Assembly (NCBI GenBank): GCA_035507035.1
Contig: DATJOJ010000065.1
Coordinates: forward strand, 163,241-227,240
Direction: 5' to 3'
Length of the DNA stretch: 64,000 nt
DNA from: DATJOJ01 sp035507035
GTDB lineage: Bacteria; Acidobacteriota; Terriglobia; Terriglobales; Acidobacteriaceae
A program made the translations under genes and the position numbers. The notes below the pieces were generated by a model, which ran no database searches, was not told the DNA's origin, and was given only the letters and a program-made list of their open reading frames with translations. This document shows positions 26,687-34,457 of this stretch, in pieces. How positions within the stretch are numbered: the first letter of the stretch is position 1; each line of letters begins with the position of its first letter.

Positions 26687-28087
26687 TCAATCATTGGACT
26701 CCCATTGGGTAATTCGGAACACGACCCCGTTGCTATTGGCTCCTCCTCCGCTCGCAGTGCCGTAAATATTGCCAGCACTATCCAGGATCACAGGAGTGTT
26801 TGGCAGGTCGCCGTAGGCGTCGCCCGCTAGGCCCAAAAAGGTCTCCATCCGCTGACCGTTCGATTCCAGAGTCAACTTGAACACCGTCCCGCAACCATCT
26901 ACTCCCGAACATCCCCGCCCCCCGCCGATTTGAGTCGTGCCATAGACGTTCCCCGCTGCGTCAAGTATGACGTTGGCGAACGGATTCTCTCCGTCACCCC
27001 CGCCAAAGGTATGAATAATGGATTCGGTCCAGCCTCCGTCAATTGTCGGCTTTAACTCAAATACGACGCCACAACCATCGACCGCGCACGTCAGGTTACC
27101 GCCATAAGCGGTTGTGCCGTACAGGTCGCCCTGACTATCCAAAGCTAGTCCCGCCTCGGGCCAGAAGCCGTCTCCATCTGCACCAAGGCTGTGAAGTATG
27201 GTTTCGACCCAGCCACTTCCGGAGGGAGACAGTTCGAAAACTAGGCCGCCGCTGTATTCTCCGCCAGTAAAAGTTGTCCCATAGAGATTTCCGGAAGCGT
27301 CAAAAATCAAACCGCCGAACGGAAAATCGCCGTCATGCGGGGCCCCTTGAAAACTGTGCAGGACACTCTCCTTCCACCCACTGGAAGTCGGCGATAATTC
27401 GAAGACCACTCCGTCACCGCTGTCTCCGCCGACATAAGTCGTGCCGTAAAGATTTCCGAGGGCATCGAAAATCAACCCGGAAAATGGATTCGCGCCGTCG
27501 GTACAGTTTGACTCCGCGCAAAAAGTGTAAAGAACCGTTTCTGTCCATAAGCCAGAGCCGCCCGATGGCGGCGAGAGTTCGAACGCGACGCCACAGCTGT
27601 CGTAGGCGCAGTCATGGTCCTTCCTCCCTCCGTACACGGTTGTGCCATAGAGGTTCCCCGCGGCGTCCATCAGGAGGTTACCTTGCGGATTGTCTCCGCC
27701 GGGACCGCCCTTGCTGAAGGGCCACAAGAGGTGGTACCCAGTAGTCGGGGACAGTACATAGACGGACCCTGCATTGGCGCGGCCGCCTTCCGCGGTCACG
27801 CCATAGGCGTTACCCTGCGCGTCGATGACGAGCCCCGAAGAAGGCGTGCTGCTTATTGATTTGAAGTTATACACGACCCTATAGTCCGCACACCAAGCTG
27901 CTGTCGTAACGCCTAAAAGGAGAGCGCATATCAACAGAAAGCGTTCGAGAATTTCCGCGAAGGAATAGCTCGGACCTGAAGTAGTTTCACCAAGAGCTAG
28001 CATTTCGCCGTTTGGCGGGTCTGAAACGGAAATTGTCGGCGCTAGCAAATCGAAAAACACAACCTCAGCCCTTTGCAGTTTCGTCAT
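26687..28087 (-). CDS. Secreted GloVer-repeat protein
   Basis: 466 aa from ATG 28087, chosen because GGAGGT lies 6 bases upstream. The frame is open to 28159. The hydrophobic signal segment FLLICALLLGVTTAAWCA lies unusually deep (about residues 48-66). The mature part is made of about eight units of roughly 45-50 aa with GLIFDxxGNLYGTTxxGG followed by VFELSP, the GloVer repeat (TIGR03803-like). A propeller-like extracellular fold is likely and the function is unknown. It converges on the propeller gene with 9 bases between. Confidence 0.85.
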   Translation of the reverse strand: MTKLQRAEVVFFDLLAPTISVSDPPNGEMLALGETTSGPSYSFAEILERFLLICALLLGVTTAAWCADYRVVYNFKSISSTPSSGLVIDAQGNAYGVTAEGGRANAGSVYVLSPTTGYHLLWPFSKGGPGGDNPQGNLLMDAAGNLYGTTVYGGRKDHDCAYDSCGVAFELSPPSGGSGLWTETVLYTFCAESNCTDGANPFSGLIFDALGNLYGTTYVGGDSGDGVVFELSPTSSGWKESVLHSFQGAPHDGDFPFGGLIFDASGNLYGTTFTGGEYSGGLVFELSPSGSGWVETILHSLGADGDGFWPEAGLALDSQGDLYGTTAYGGNLTCAVDGCGVVFELKPTIDGGWTESIIHTFGGGDGENPFANVILDAAGNVYGTTQIGGGRGCSGVDGCGTVFKLTLESNGQRMETFLGLAGDAYGDLPNTPVILDSAGNIYGTASGGGANSNGVVFRITQWESND

Positions 28088-28355
28088 TTGGCACCTCCGG
28101 AAGAAAACTATTCGCGGCCTCTTCACGCGAGAGACAGGGACCCTGCTCGGCGAATCCACAGGTTGGGAGCTAACGAGCGGCTTGCCGAGTGCCAGGAATT
28201 ATCCGATTTCGGGAACAAGCGGTCAAGGAGAGATTTGTCAATCTACCGTAACAGTGTGTTTACGCCAGCTTGAGCCGTCTGTTCGCCCTTCCCTTGACGC
28301 TAACTTAGGCCAATCCTTGCCGACCTGTTCCCGGCCCTGCATAAGCTTTGCAGCT

Positions 28356-28377
28356 GGGCGGGCGAGGGCGCCCGCCC
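28356..28377. repeat. GC-rich palindrome downstream of pspA
   Basis: GGGCGGGC (28356-28363) pairs perfectly with GCCCGCCC (28370-28377) across a 6-base loop, followed by CACA. It lies just past the minus-strand pspA stop. It may act as a transcript end, though there is no T tract. It looks like a dispersed repeat unit. Confidence 0.5.
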
Positions 28378-28386
28378 CACACAATA

Positions 28387-29046
28387 TCACGCTCCCCTCT
28401 TCGTCTTCAGCTCCGCCAGCAACTGCTCGATCTTGTCTTCTTTCTCCAGCGCGGCGAGGCGATCTTCCATGTCGTCCGCGGCCAGTTCCGACTTGGCGTG
28501 GCTCAGGGCTTCTTCCCGCGCCACTTTGTGCTTCATACGATCGAAGGCCGCGCCACTGGAGCCGTTGCCGCCAGCCATTTTCGCGTCGCTGGCTTTGCCT
28601 ACCGCGCGCGCCCGCCGATGCTGCGCAATCAGCAGATCGGCCTTGGCTTGCGCCTCGGCTAGTTTCTGGTCCAGTTGCCGCAGTGCGGTTTTCAAATTCT
28701 CCACCTGCGCTTTCTGGTCGATGATCTGCTGGGCAAAGCCGTCGCACAGCTCGCGATAGCTTTCCACCCGCTGCAACGCCGCGCGCGCCAGGTCGTCCTG
28801 CTTCTTGTCGACGGCGAGCTCGGCCTTGCGCATCCACTCGGCCACCTTGTCTTCATTCTCTTTCTGCTTTTTCTCCAGCAGATGCTGATCGGCCATGGCG
28901 ATGGCCACCTGCGTCTTCACCTGCAGGAGTTGGTTCTGCATGTCGAGAATGACTTGCTTGATCATTTTTTCCGGGTGCTCGGCCTTATCGATCAGGTCAT
29001 TGAGATTCGCCCGGACTAACGTGGAAACCCGCTCTAGTAATGCCAT
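28387..29046 (-). CDS. pspA: PspA/IM30 family membrane-stress protein
   Basis: 219-aa ESCRT-III-like coiled-coil protein that binds and protects the inner membrane. MALLERVSTLVRANLNDLIDKAEHPEKM is the diagnostic N-terminus, followed by long heptad helices (about residues 25-185) and a shorter final helix rich in Glu and Lys. ATG 29046 has AAAAAGGAGTCC upstream. The frame extends to 29121 but runs into a repeat. It ends a minus-strand group with flotillin, NfeD and an XRE regulator, which suggests one membrane-maintenance unit. Confidence 0.92.
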   Translation of the reverse strand: MALLERVSTLVRANLNDLIDKAEHPEKMIKQVILDMQNQLLQVKTQVAIAMADQHLLEKKQKENEDKVAEWMRKAELAVDKKQDDLARAALQRVESYRELCDGFAQQIIDQKAQVENLKTALRQLDQKLAEAQAKADLLIAQHRRARAVGKASDAKMAGGNGSSGAAFDRMKHKVAREEALSHAKSELAADDMEDRLAALEKEDKIEQLLAELKTKRGA

Positions 29047-29107
29047 GATGGACTCCTTTTTCTTAGCTGCTAGCTTCTGGCTCATCCCGAGTGGCCTTCG
29101 GGCCGCA

Positions 29108-29163
29108 AAGGACCTATGCATTTATCTGGAGTGCATAGGTCCTTCGCTGCGCTCAGGATGACA
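29108..29163. repeat. Dispersed repeat with 13-bp inverted arms
   Basis: AAGGACCTATGCA (29108-29120) pairs perfectly with TGCATAGGTCCTT (29132-29144), continuing into CGCTGCGCTCAGGATGACA. A diverged copy lies at 32275-32307. Read on the minus strand, the repeat encodes CHPERSEGPMHS at the end of the small membrane-protein gene. Confidence 0.7.
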
Positions 29164-29343
29164 AATCAAATTGTGATGACAATTCAAACTGCGAATATGT
29201 TTTTCTCGGATCTCGATGCCGATCGCCAGGCCGATGCCGACACCTAGCGGAAGCCAGACTGTCGGGTGATGTAGCGACTGCCCAATCGTTGCGCCGATGA
29301 TACCGCCGACGAATGCTCCGATGATGCTCGCGTAATTTTTCAT
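29122..29343 (-). CDS. Small glycine-rich (glycine-zipper-like) membrane protein
   Basis: 73 aa. Two hydrophobic segments with GxxxG spacing (IIGAFVGGIIGATIGQSL and LPLGVGIGLAIGIEI) resemble glycine-zipper inner-membrane peptides. The last 13 residues or so come from a dispersed DNA repeat, so the ancestral protein probably ended near REKHIRS. It lies between flotillin and pspA. The start is ATG 29343. Function is unknown, but its setting suggests membrane homeostasis. Confidence 0.65.
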   Translation of the reverse strand: MKNYASIIGAFVGGIIGATIGQSLHHPTVWLPLGVGIGLAIGIEIREKHIRSLNCHHNLICHPERSEGPMHSR

Positions 29344-29359
29344 TGCAAACCTCTTTCGT

Positions 29360-29400
29360 CCCAGGTCAGCGCCCAAAAAGCGGGCGCGGACCTGGGCCAC
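29360..29400. repeat. Palindromic dispersed repeat, copy 2 (CCCAGGT/ACCTGGGCCAC)
   Basis: CCCAGGTC (29360-29367) pairs with GACCTGGG (29389-29396), with inner CGCCC/GGGCG arms and an AAAAA loop, ending in CCAC. It lies between the flotillin stop and the small membrane gene, within the operon. It matches copy 1 at 25395 in its outer arms, with a different middle. Confidence 0.65.
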
Positions 29401-29410
29401 CACGTTTGGT

Positions 29411-30850
29411 TTACTTCTGCGGCGGCAATGCCTCGGGCTTTGCCGTCTTGTCACCGATCAGACGGACTTTCGAGAGCAGTTCGCTCATCGACATGCCCGA
29501 GAGCGTCTCGAACAGCGCCGGCACCTGCGCCGCCATCTTCGTCAAATCGCCGGTGATCTTGTTCAGGCCAGAAGCGTCGCCGTTGCCGGTCGAGACCACG
29601 GTGATCTTGTCGACGTTGGCGAGCGGAGCCGCTAGCGCTTTCACGATCTCCGGCAAGCTGGTGAACAACTTGTCGATGACCGCGGCCTGGTTGTACTCCT
29701 GATAGGCCTCGGCTTTCACGTTCATTGCTCGCGCTTCGGAGTCGCCTTTCTTGAAGATGATCTCGGCCTCAGCTTCACCTTGGGCGCGAATCGAAGACGC
29801 ATGGCCTTCGGCTTCGGCGATAAGGCGTTGTTTCTCCGCGGCAGCCAGCGTCTCGATGCGTTGACGCTCGATTTCCGCCTGCTTGAGCACGGTCGCGATC
29901 AGCTCTTTCTCGCGGCGATTGATCTCGGCTTCTTGCACCTTGACCTGCTGCTCTTTTTCGACCTGCTGCACCTTTACCTGCTCAGCAATCACCTGCTGCT
30001 GCATGATGTTGGTCTGAATGTCGTAAGCCTTGTCGGCCTGCGCCTGCTGCCGCTTGGTGACTTCGAGAAATTGCGCTTTCTTGACCTCGAGATCGCGCGT
30101 CGCTTCGGCTTGCTTCGCCTGCGAGAGCGTTTGCGCCAGCACGGTTTCCTGATCGGCTTGCGCCTTCGCCACCGCAGATTCCCGCTGCGCCAAAGCGCGT
30201 TTGATCGCAGTATCGCGATCCGCTTCGGCCGCGGCCACGTCGGCATCGCGCTTGATGCGCGCTACGTCCGGCCGCCCCATGTTGGTGATGTAGTCGTTCT
30301 TGTCGCGGACTTCCTTGATGGTGAACGAAATCACCTCCAGCCCCATCTTGTTCATGTCGTCTGCGCAGGTGGAGCGCATGCGATCGGAAACCATCTCCGG
30401 CTGCTTCACGATCTCTTCCACCGTGAGCTGGCCAATGATGCCGCGCAGGTGGCCTTCCATCACGAGGCGGATGAGGCCTTCGCGCTCAGCGGGATTCTTG
30501 GTCAGGAACTGCTCGGACGCGGTGAGAACCGATTCCGTATCGGATTTGACCTTGATTTGTGCGACCGCTTCGACCGTGACCGCGACGCCTTGCTTGGTAT
30601 AGAGATCCTGCTGCGGCGCCACGTCGAACGACATTAACTCGAGCGACAGCAGCCGGCAGTTTTCGATCATCGGGAAGATAATCGTGCCGTGACCTTTGAC
30701 TACGCGGGTACCACGGAAGCCGTAGACGACAAGCGCTTCGTGCGGTCCCGCTTTGCGATACAGCCTAGCCAACATGCTCATGAGGAACATCGTGGCCAAC
30801 ACAACCAGGCCGATGATGATCCAGATTTCCACTAAAGTTCCGCCAAACAT
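29411..30850 (-). CDS. Flotillin (FloT/YuaG-like SPFH protein)
   Basis: 479 aa from ATG 30850, chosen for AGGAGG 4 bases upstream. One N-terminal TM helix (LVEIWIIIGLVVLATMFLM) is followed by an SPFH domain (ALVVYGFRGTRVVKGHGTIIFP; MRSTCADDMNKMGLEVISFTIKEV). A long Ala/Glu/Lys/Gln-rich coiled coil (about residues 195-400) and a flotillin tail (EYNQAAVIDKLFTSLPEIVKALAAPLANVDKI) follow. It organises membrane microdomains and usually works with NfeD, which is encoded just upstream. Confidence 0.94.
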   Translation of the reverse strand: MFGGTLVEIWIIIGLVVLATMFLMSMLARLYRKAGPHEALVVYGFRGTRVVKGHGTIIFPMIENCRLLSLELMSFDVAPQQDLYTKQGVAVTVEAVAQIKVKSDTESVLTASEQFLTKNPAEREGLIRLVMEGHLRGIIGQLTVEEIVKQPEMVSDRMRSTCADDMNKMGLEVISFTIKEVRDKNDYITNMGRPDVARIKRDADVAAAEADRDTAIKRALAQRESAVAKAQADQETVLAQTLSQAKQAEATRDLEVKKAQFLEVTKRQQAQADKAYDIQTNIMQQQVIAEQVKVQQVEKEQQVKVQEAEINRREKELIATVLKQAEIERQRIETLAAAEKQRLIAEAEGHASSIRAQGEAEAEIIFKKGDSEARAMNVKAEAYQEYNQAAVIDKLFTSLPEIVKALAAPLANVDKITVVSTGNGDASGLNKITGDLTKMAAQVPALFETLSGMSMSELLSKVRLIGDKTAKPEALPPQK

Positions 30851-30919
30851 AACGCCTCCTGTTACGTCAAAAACCTTCATCGCAGAGATCAACGAGCGCC
30901 GCGCTGAGTTCGCGGAGTT

Positions 30920-31543
30920 TCACCTTTGACTTCCTGATGCTGCTTCGCCGGACATCTCGGTCCAGAGCCGAACATATGCGATGCCTTTGTCATATCGCGT
31001 GACGACGACCTCTGTGCCTTTAGCGATCACGCTGCCATCTTCGGCACGGGCGCCGCAGGTGCGGCGAGTGCCTTCCTGCGAATAAATCAGCTCTCCCGTT
31101 CCACCTTCGCGAATGGGCATGGAGATGTGTCCGAGCACGCCGATCATGTCGTAGTCGGCGGGATCAAGATTCTCTTCTTCGGAGATCAGAACCCGGCTCA
31201 GGAAGAGATAAATAATCCCTGCACCGGTCACTCCGCTGAGCAAAGCGATGCCCAGGCCGATGCCGAACCAGATTGCGGAAAAGCGGCTCAGCAGAAATCC
31301 CACGCCGCCAAACCACGCGAGAAAAGCCGCGAGGGACACAGGATTCAGCAACGGCGCTTCCGCATGCCCTCGCACGGGACCGGCTCCGTGGCCGCCCTGG
31401 TGAATGTGTACGTCCGGCCCGTGAAGATGCCCGCCGCCGAGAAAGTGCGGCAGATGCCAGTGAAATCCGCCGAGCAGAAACGACACAAAACTGAAAATGA
31501 AGCCCAGCGCAAAACACGCGAGATAAAAATTCTCCCAGGTCAT
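30920..31543 (-). CDS. NfeD-like membrane protein with His-rich loop
   Basis: 207 aa. ATG 31543 overlaps the XRE stop (ATGA) and has GGAGGGAGGT upstream. The first helix (FYLACFALGFIFSFVSFLL) is followed by a loop with about ten His between residues 25 and 60. Two more helices (AAFLAWFGGVGFLLSR; GIGLGIALLSGVTGAGIIYLFL) and a C-terminal OB-like domain (MIGVLGHISMPIREGGTGELIYS) follow. NfeD proteins partner flotillins in membrane domains. The His-rich loop is unusual and may bind metal. Confidence 0.88.
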   Translation of the reverse strand: MTWENFYLACFALGFIFSFVSFLLGGFHWHLPHFLGGGHLHGPDVHIHQGGHGAGPVRGHAEAPLLNPVSLAAFLAWFGGVGFLLSRFSAIWFGIGLGIALLSGVTGAGIIYLFLSRVLISEEENLDPADYDMIGVLGHISMPIREGGTGELIYSQEGTRRTCGARAEDGSVIAKGTEVVVTRYDKGIAYVRLWTEMSGEAASGSQR

Positions 31544-32055
31544 TGCGCACACCTCCCTCCGGGCATGGGTTTGTTACGGCCAAGCGCCGCTTCGGGTTTC
31601 AGCGCCTCAAGCAGGCGTTCGGCGAGGCCGGGCGTATCGAGAATGGCGCCCAGCAGGATCAGGCAGCGGCGCGTGTCTTTGTGGCGTGCCACCTTAATTA
31701 GGACGTCGCCAACATCGGGATCACTCGCAAAGCGCTCGGATCCTTGGAGCAGCCAAACATCGAGCTGCCCCTCGGTGGTCCGCAAATCGGAAATCAGGTC
31801 GGCGTGATAGCCGTCAGGATCGTCGACCAGAAAACCGGGATGGACTTTGAAGAACTTTGCCAGCAGGGCGCGCGTGGATTGCGTCATGTGGCGGCGGCTG
31901 CCGCTCTCGATCTGCGAGATGTAGGACTGGCTGATGGTTTTGCCGGTCTCTTTTTTGATCGCCTTGATGAGTTCTTGTTGGGTCATGGGACGGCCGAGTT
32001 CTCGCAGCGAGCCTTCCACCTCGCGCAGGTAGCGGATTTTGTCGCCGAGTGTCAT
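31540..32055 (-). CDS. XRE-family transcriptional regulator
   Basis: 171 aa. The N-terminal helix-turn-helix (about residues 20-70) carries TQQELIKAIKKETGKTISQSYISQIESG, a Cro/CI-type domain. The C-terminal 100 residues are helical without a recognised ligand domain. It is first in the NfeD-flotillin-PspA group and is translationally coupled to NfeD, so it probably controls this operon. A symmetric AT-rich site lies directly before its start codon. Confidence 0.87.
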   Translation of the reverse strand: MTLGDKIRYLREVEGSLRELGRPMTQQELIKAIKKETGKTISQSYISQIESGSRRHMTQSTRALLAKFFKVHPGFLVDDPDGYHADLISDLRTTEGQLDVWLLQGSERFASDPDVGDVLIKVARHKDTRRCLILLGAILDTPGLAERLLEALKPEAALGRNKPMPGGRCAQ

Positions 32056-32058
32056 ATT

Positions 32059-32091
32059 GCTAATTGCGATATTTATATCGCTAATTGTGAT
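32059..32091 (-). promoter_or_regulatory. Probable operator of the XRE-flotillin-PspA operon
   Basis: Two near-identical direct repeats, GCTAATTGCGAT (32059-32070) and GCTAATTGTGAT (32080-32091), start 21 bases apart (two helical turns). A palindrome GCGATAT-TT-ATATCGC (32066-32081) sits between them. The site begins 4 bases before the XRE ATG, so bound protein would block transcription or translation start. Confidence 0.6.
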
Positions 32092-32274
32092 TATATGTCA
32101 AGAGACGGATTTGGCGTGTTTTGAGGGGGATGGAGCTGGGTTGCGTCCCGAGCGGCAAGGGCGTTGCGCCTCACTAGCGAGTAGGCCGAGGCTTGCACGC
32201 CCACCCAGGCCTTACGTGCTGGGCTACTTTGACCCGCCCCTGCGAAGCGTGGTCGATCGATGCCCCGATCAAAA

Positions 32275-32307
32275 TGTATAGGTCCGTTGTTCGCTCAGCA
32301 TGACAAA
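32275..32307. repeat. Diverged copy of the 29108 dispersed repeat
   Basis: TGTATAGGTCCGTTGTTCGC followed by TCAGCATGACAAA aligns with TGCATAGGTCCTTCGCTGCG...TCAGGATGACAAA at 29132-29166, with a small internal deletion and several substitutions. Confidence 0.55.
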
Positions 32308-32540
32308 CCGAGAGAGGTCAACAACACGTCCCTCCACTACAAAGATCGCTTTTTTAAACGAACGATCTTCTTCGGTCGGGATGACGGGGGATGGCGACGC
32401 TAATGCACTGGCAATCACCCGCCCCTTGCAAAAGCGGCAAGGAGCGGGGCACCCGCACCGTAATTAGTTATCAGGGGTGCCGAGCGGTGCTCGACCGGAC
32501 AGCTGAGGGCGGCTGTCTCCAGGTGTGTGATTTAGAATCC

Positions 32541-32859
32541 GGGAAAAAATTAAGAGTCCCGAGGTGATGTTGATCCGATTCGTCTCAGCCAGTAGCTCGC
32601 TTTAGACCCTTGCCAACCTGCGGTCGTCGCTGACCTTGCGGCCTGCGTCAGTTGCGATTGTGCTTGGGCTCCGGGCTAACCGCCAACCGGAAAAATCAGT
32701 TCAACGCCTCGGGACTCAATGTTGCCTTTGACATGATGTTCCTGTTCGCCTCGACCAGCGCTTTGCTATAGACCCTTGCTTGCCTTCCTTCCACATCCTG
32801 AGATGGGAAAGTGACTTTGCTTGAGTCCCGGACGCCGCACCAACCGGATAAACTCGGGA
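32541..32859 (-). ncRNA. Candidate structured RNA: two tandem ~165-nt units
   Basis: Two imperfect copies share ordered blocks: TGATGTT (32565/32734), TAGACCCTTGC (32603/32769) and CAACCGGA (32684/32841). Copy 1 has arms GAGTCCC (32554-32560) and GGGCTC (32666-32671). Copy 2 has CGGGACTC (32710-32717) and GAGTCCCG (32823-32830). The arm sequences are swapped between copies while pairing is kept. GAGTCCCGAG (32554-32563) also pairs perfectly with CTCGGGACTC (32708-32717). Read on the minus strand, the last arm is followed by TTAATTTTTT (32544-32553), like an intrinsic terminator. That is the reason for this strand. No promoter was identified, and it matches no RNA family I know. Confidence 0.4.
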
Positions 32860-33198
32860 ACGTGTCAAAGAACGATTATGTTTTTAACTGATCCATTTTT
32901 AGAGTCAATGAAAAACGCGAGCGCGCATGTGCTTTGAATCGAAGCAAGTGCAGGCACTCCACAACGGCATGACGAAAGTTGGTGCAAGTGGAATGCGAGA
33001 TCTTCGAGGCATGACGAAAATGCTGGCGATTTCTGGCAATCGGCGCGGAGCGAAGTTGCTGGGACGGGAGAATAGCACATGTGGAAATCCGCCGAGAAAC
33101 CGCGCCTGAGGCGGATTTCCGACATTGCGTTACGAAAAGCTGGGTTACAATGTTGCGCCTAGCGGAGGGGAAAGTCAGTTTGAATCGAGGGGGATGCG

Positions 33199-34394
33199 AT
33201 GCGGCCAGGAAAATTTGACCTTGGGATAAGCAAGCTGATCATTGGTGCAACACTATTGGCGTGGGCGGTGACGGCTCGTCCGGTAGCGCAAGCGCAGACG
33301 TTCACGGTGCTGTACACCTTCACGAATACGGCGCAGGGAGAACAGCCGGATGCGGGAGTGATCGCAGATGCGGCCGGGAATTTGTACGGGACGACGCAGT
33401 ACGGCGGAACGGCGGGTGGTTTTGGAACGATCTTCAGGCTGGAGCCAACGGCCATGAAAACGTCTTGTATAGCTTCTCGGGAACGCCGGATGGCGAGGAC
33501 CCGTACGCCGGATTGGTTGCCGATCCGTCGGGAAACCTATATGGAACGAGCTTGTACGGTGGCACACAAGGCGGATTTGGAACGATTTTCAAGCTGAACC
33601 GGGGCGGGAAGTTGAGTTTACTACACAGCTTCGCATCGAATCCGGATGGCGCCGATCCGTATGGAACGCTGGTTGGAGACGGTGAGGGGAATGGCTACGG
33701 GACGACTCGGTTTGGCGGGGCTGCGGGTGGTTATGGAACAGTGTTCAAGCTAGGGCGAAACGGCGCATTCAGCCTGCTGCATAGTTTTTCGGGGACACCG
33801 GATGGAGAAGATCCCGAGGCGGGATTGATCATCGATAGAGCCGGCAACCTTTCTGGGACGACGGTTTACGGAGGAAACGCCGGAGGATTTGGGGCGGTAT
33901 TCAGTTGCAGCAAAGATGGCACGCTGACTTTGCTGCACAGCTTTGCGGGCACGCCAGACGGAGAAAATCCGTACGCCGGACTAGCGACTGATTCGGCTGG
34001 CAATGGCTACGGCACGACCAAGTACGGGGGAACCGCTGGAGGGTATGGAACGGTTTTCAAGATCGATAGATTCGGGAATTTCAGTTTATTGCACAGCTTC
34101 GCGGGAGATCCGGACGGCGTTAATCCTATGGGCCCGGTGGTAGTCGATGCGCGGGGGAACATATATGGCACGACTTACTACGGCGGGGTGAATGGGTATG
34201 GATCGGTGTTCAGAATTGATAGCACCGGGAACTTCACTATTCTGCATAGTTTTAATTCTTCGCCGGACGGGGCGTATCCGACGGGGGCGTTGATTCTTGA
34301 TTCGGCGGGAAATTTGTATGGAACGGCGAGCCAGGGCGGAGACGAGAATTGCGGATTCTTCGGGTGTGGAACGGTGTTTAAGATTACGCCTTGA
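33199..34394 (+). pseudogene. GloVer-repeat secreted protein with a frameshift
   Basis: The start ATG 33199 follows GAGGGGG. A signal peptide (ISKLIIGATLLAWAVTARPVAQAQ) and the first repeats run to FGTIFRL. A one-base deletion at about 33443/33444 then shifts the frame. Restoring one base (CTG GAN GCC) gives FRLDANGHENVLYSFSG and continues in the other frame through about seven more units of LLHSFxxxPDGxxPYGxL...GNxYGTTxYGG...GTVFKI to the stop at 34394. It is either a decaying gene or an assembly error. The rest of the frame is intact, so the change is recent. Confidence 0.8.
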
Positions 34395-34404
34395 GTGCTA
34401 ACAT

Positions 34405-34447
34405 CCCCAGCCTCCGCGGAGAACGCGGAAGGCTGGGGTAACCCTTT
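34405..34447. terminator. Hairpin between convergent genes
   Basis: CCCCAGCCT (34405-34413) pairs with AGGCTGGGG (34430-34438), and CCGCG/CGCGG adds five pairs across a GAGAA loop with one bulged A. TTTT follows at 34444-34447 on the plus strand. It lies between the GloVer gene (plus) and the first sialidase-like gene (minus), so it may serve both. Confidence 0.65.
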
Positions 34448-34457
34448 TGAAAACATT

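Larger units (their letters stand above)
32092..33198. other. 1.1-kb intergenic region with repeats and a structured tandem element
   Basis: No credible coding frame. Small overlapping frames at 32865-33125 (minus) and 32927-33109 (plus) show no protein-like pattern. It contains a diverged dispersed repeat (32275-32307) and the tandem structured element described at 32541-32859. GAGGGGG at 33188-33193 is the ribosome-binding site of the next gene. Confidence 0.5.

Noticed and set aside
32865..33125. 86-codon minus-strand and 60-codon plus-strand frames
   Set aside because: No protein-like pattern, and the frames are antiparallel over the same bases. The region is better explained as non-coding.
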